This document shows, one piece after another, positions 63,169 to 64,000 of a stretch of 64,000 bases of DNA (within the stretch, counting starts at the first letter, position 1; each line of letters opens with the position of its first letter). The stretch covers positions 7,383,001-7,447,000 of the forward strand of contig NC_135254.1 in assembly GCF_964204865.1 (NCBI RefSeq). Reading direction: 5' to 3'. The translations under genes and the position numbers were made by a program. The notes under the pieces were generated by a model, which was not told where the DNA came from, did not search any database, and saw only the letters and a list, made by a program, of their open reading frames with translations. Origin of the DNA: Styela clava. Lineage: Eukaryota; Chordata; Ascidiacea; Stolidobranchia; Styelidae.

Positions 63169-63268
63169 GGAGTAGTCCGTGTCCGCCGTTGACGAGTCTT
63201 TTCGGACCTGGAGCCCCGTGAGGGCGCTGGGGCACGGCCGATCGCATTCGCTTTGTTGGGGCCGTAAT
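63169..63268 (+). other. GC-rich, hairpin-prone block of unknown nature in PBX intron 3
   Basis: A roughly 100-bp GC island in AT-rich DNA. GTCCG pairs with CGGAC (63176 / 63211) and GCCCC with GGGGC (63221 / 63237), and further GGCC words follow. All frames joining to PBX exon 3 meet stops, so it is not the next exon. It could be a structured RNA, a transposon piece or a regulatory GC block. Confidence 0.3.
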
Positions 63269-63269
63269 C

Positions 63270-64000
63270 ATTTTATAAAATATAATATATTTCTTTTGAT
63301 TGTAATTTTCAAGTCACTAATATTCAAAAATTATCTAACGCTTTTTAAAATAAAATCAAAATTTATTCGAATTTTCCAACTGAATCATACCAAAACCAAG
63401 TGAATAATTTAAGATGATATTCCTTAATTCCTTTTATGCTATAGAATTTCACATTTCGATCATCCTTGCTTTGAAGTTGGCTTAACGAAGTATTAACTTT
63501 ACAAAAGTCTGATTTAATCCGGCAGAGAATGTGTTTGAACTTGTGAATCATGCAATTGAACTGTGTTATAATTGTAATTGATCAAAGCAGAAGATTAACA
63601 GTGGATTAAATTCATTTAATCGTTTTTGAGAAAATTCATCAAGTTCATCCAGAAATGTTAAACAATATTTGAAATCGGCTTTACATTTTTTTTATTTTTT
63701 TTGGGAGGGGATGCAATAATCAGTGATTATTTATTAACCACAGTTTTAAGAAATTAAGAAATGGAATGAAGGTCTTTTATTTATATTGTAAGACTTCAAC
63801 TGCTCAATCTGACAATTTTAAATTGAAACTAGTCCAAATTATTCTTGATACCACAAATTTAAAATATTGAATATAAATAATAATTATCTATGTTTCCATA
63901 TGTATATTAGATTAGATTAGGACATGATTAAAAGAGTGATGTGTTAAAAATAGGGATGAAAAATAGGGGAAAGATTAATGTTATTTGAAAAGATATATAG
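63270..64000. other. Right-edge intronic sequence of PBX
   Basis: AT-rich, no exon, repeat or RNA recognised. Confidence 0.4.

Noticed and set aside
63169-63268. Next PBX exon
   Set aside because: An acceptor-like AG precedes it, but in the phase required by exon 3 it meets a stop within a few codons and lacks PBC sequence.

Overview
This is an AT-rich animal nuclear window with spliced genes, GT-AG introns and dense short transposons. The gene content (PBX, QSOX, TFB1M, VPS72, beta-tubulin, BTB-kelch, THAP9/P-type transposase) fits an invertebrate deuterostome. The MITE carrying 'GGTTAGGGTTAGGCCATAA' and the tRNA-derived SINE resemble families I recall from the ascidian Ciona, so an ascidian is my best guess. 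That is inference from memory and cannot be proven without a search.

Layout. 1-347 is the last coding exon of an unidentified plus-strand gene. 2239-2529 may be a small minus-strand gene. 4264-5910 is an intronless BTB-BACK-kelch gene. 7293-8240 is intronless VPS72/YL1, a chromatin remodeller subunit. 9795-10913 is intronless TFB1M, the mitochondrial 12S rRNA dimethyltransferase. 11219-32594 is a complete 15-exon quiescin sulfhydryl oxidase, rebuilt exon by exon with consistent phases to 605 residues. Its 8.9 kb intron 9 holds a second intronless BTB gene (22145-24235) with what looks like two BACK domains. 34430-37245 (minus) is a complete 6-exon beta-tubulin of 446 residues. 37.3-50.2 kb has no convincing gene and is a transposon graveyard. 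50648-55397 is a complete, undisrupted 11-exon THAP9/P-element-like transposase gene of 843 codons. 59717-62336 carries the first three coding exons of a PBX homeobox gene, which runs off the right edge.

The mobile fraction is unusually legible. Several hAT-like MITEs have exact or near-exact 8-bp target duplications. There is a tRNA-derived SINE family, a MITE family built on CTCC..GTGTACC ends, a mariner-type MITE, a family ending in ACATTTGAACCC, and a three-deep nested stack at 48.9-49.65 kb.

The genes do not form one pathway. They are ordinary housekeeping and developmental genes plus one transposase-type gene. The plus-strand genes mostly have a splice acceptor a few to about 100 bases before the start codon. 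This suggests either 5'UTR introns or, if the host is an ascidian, spliced-leader trans-splicing sites.
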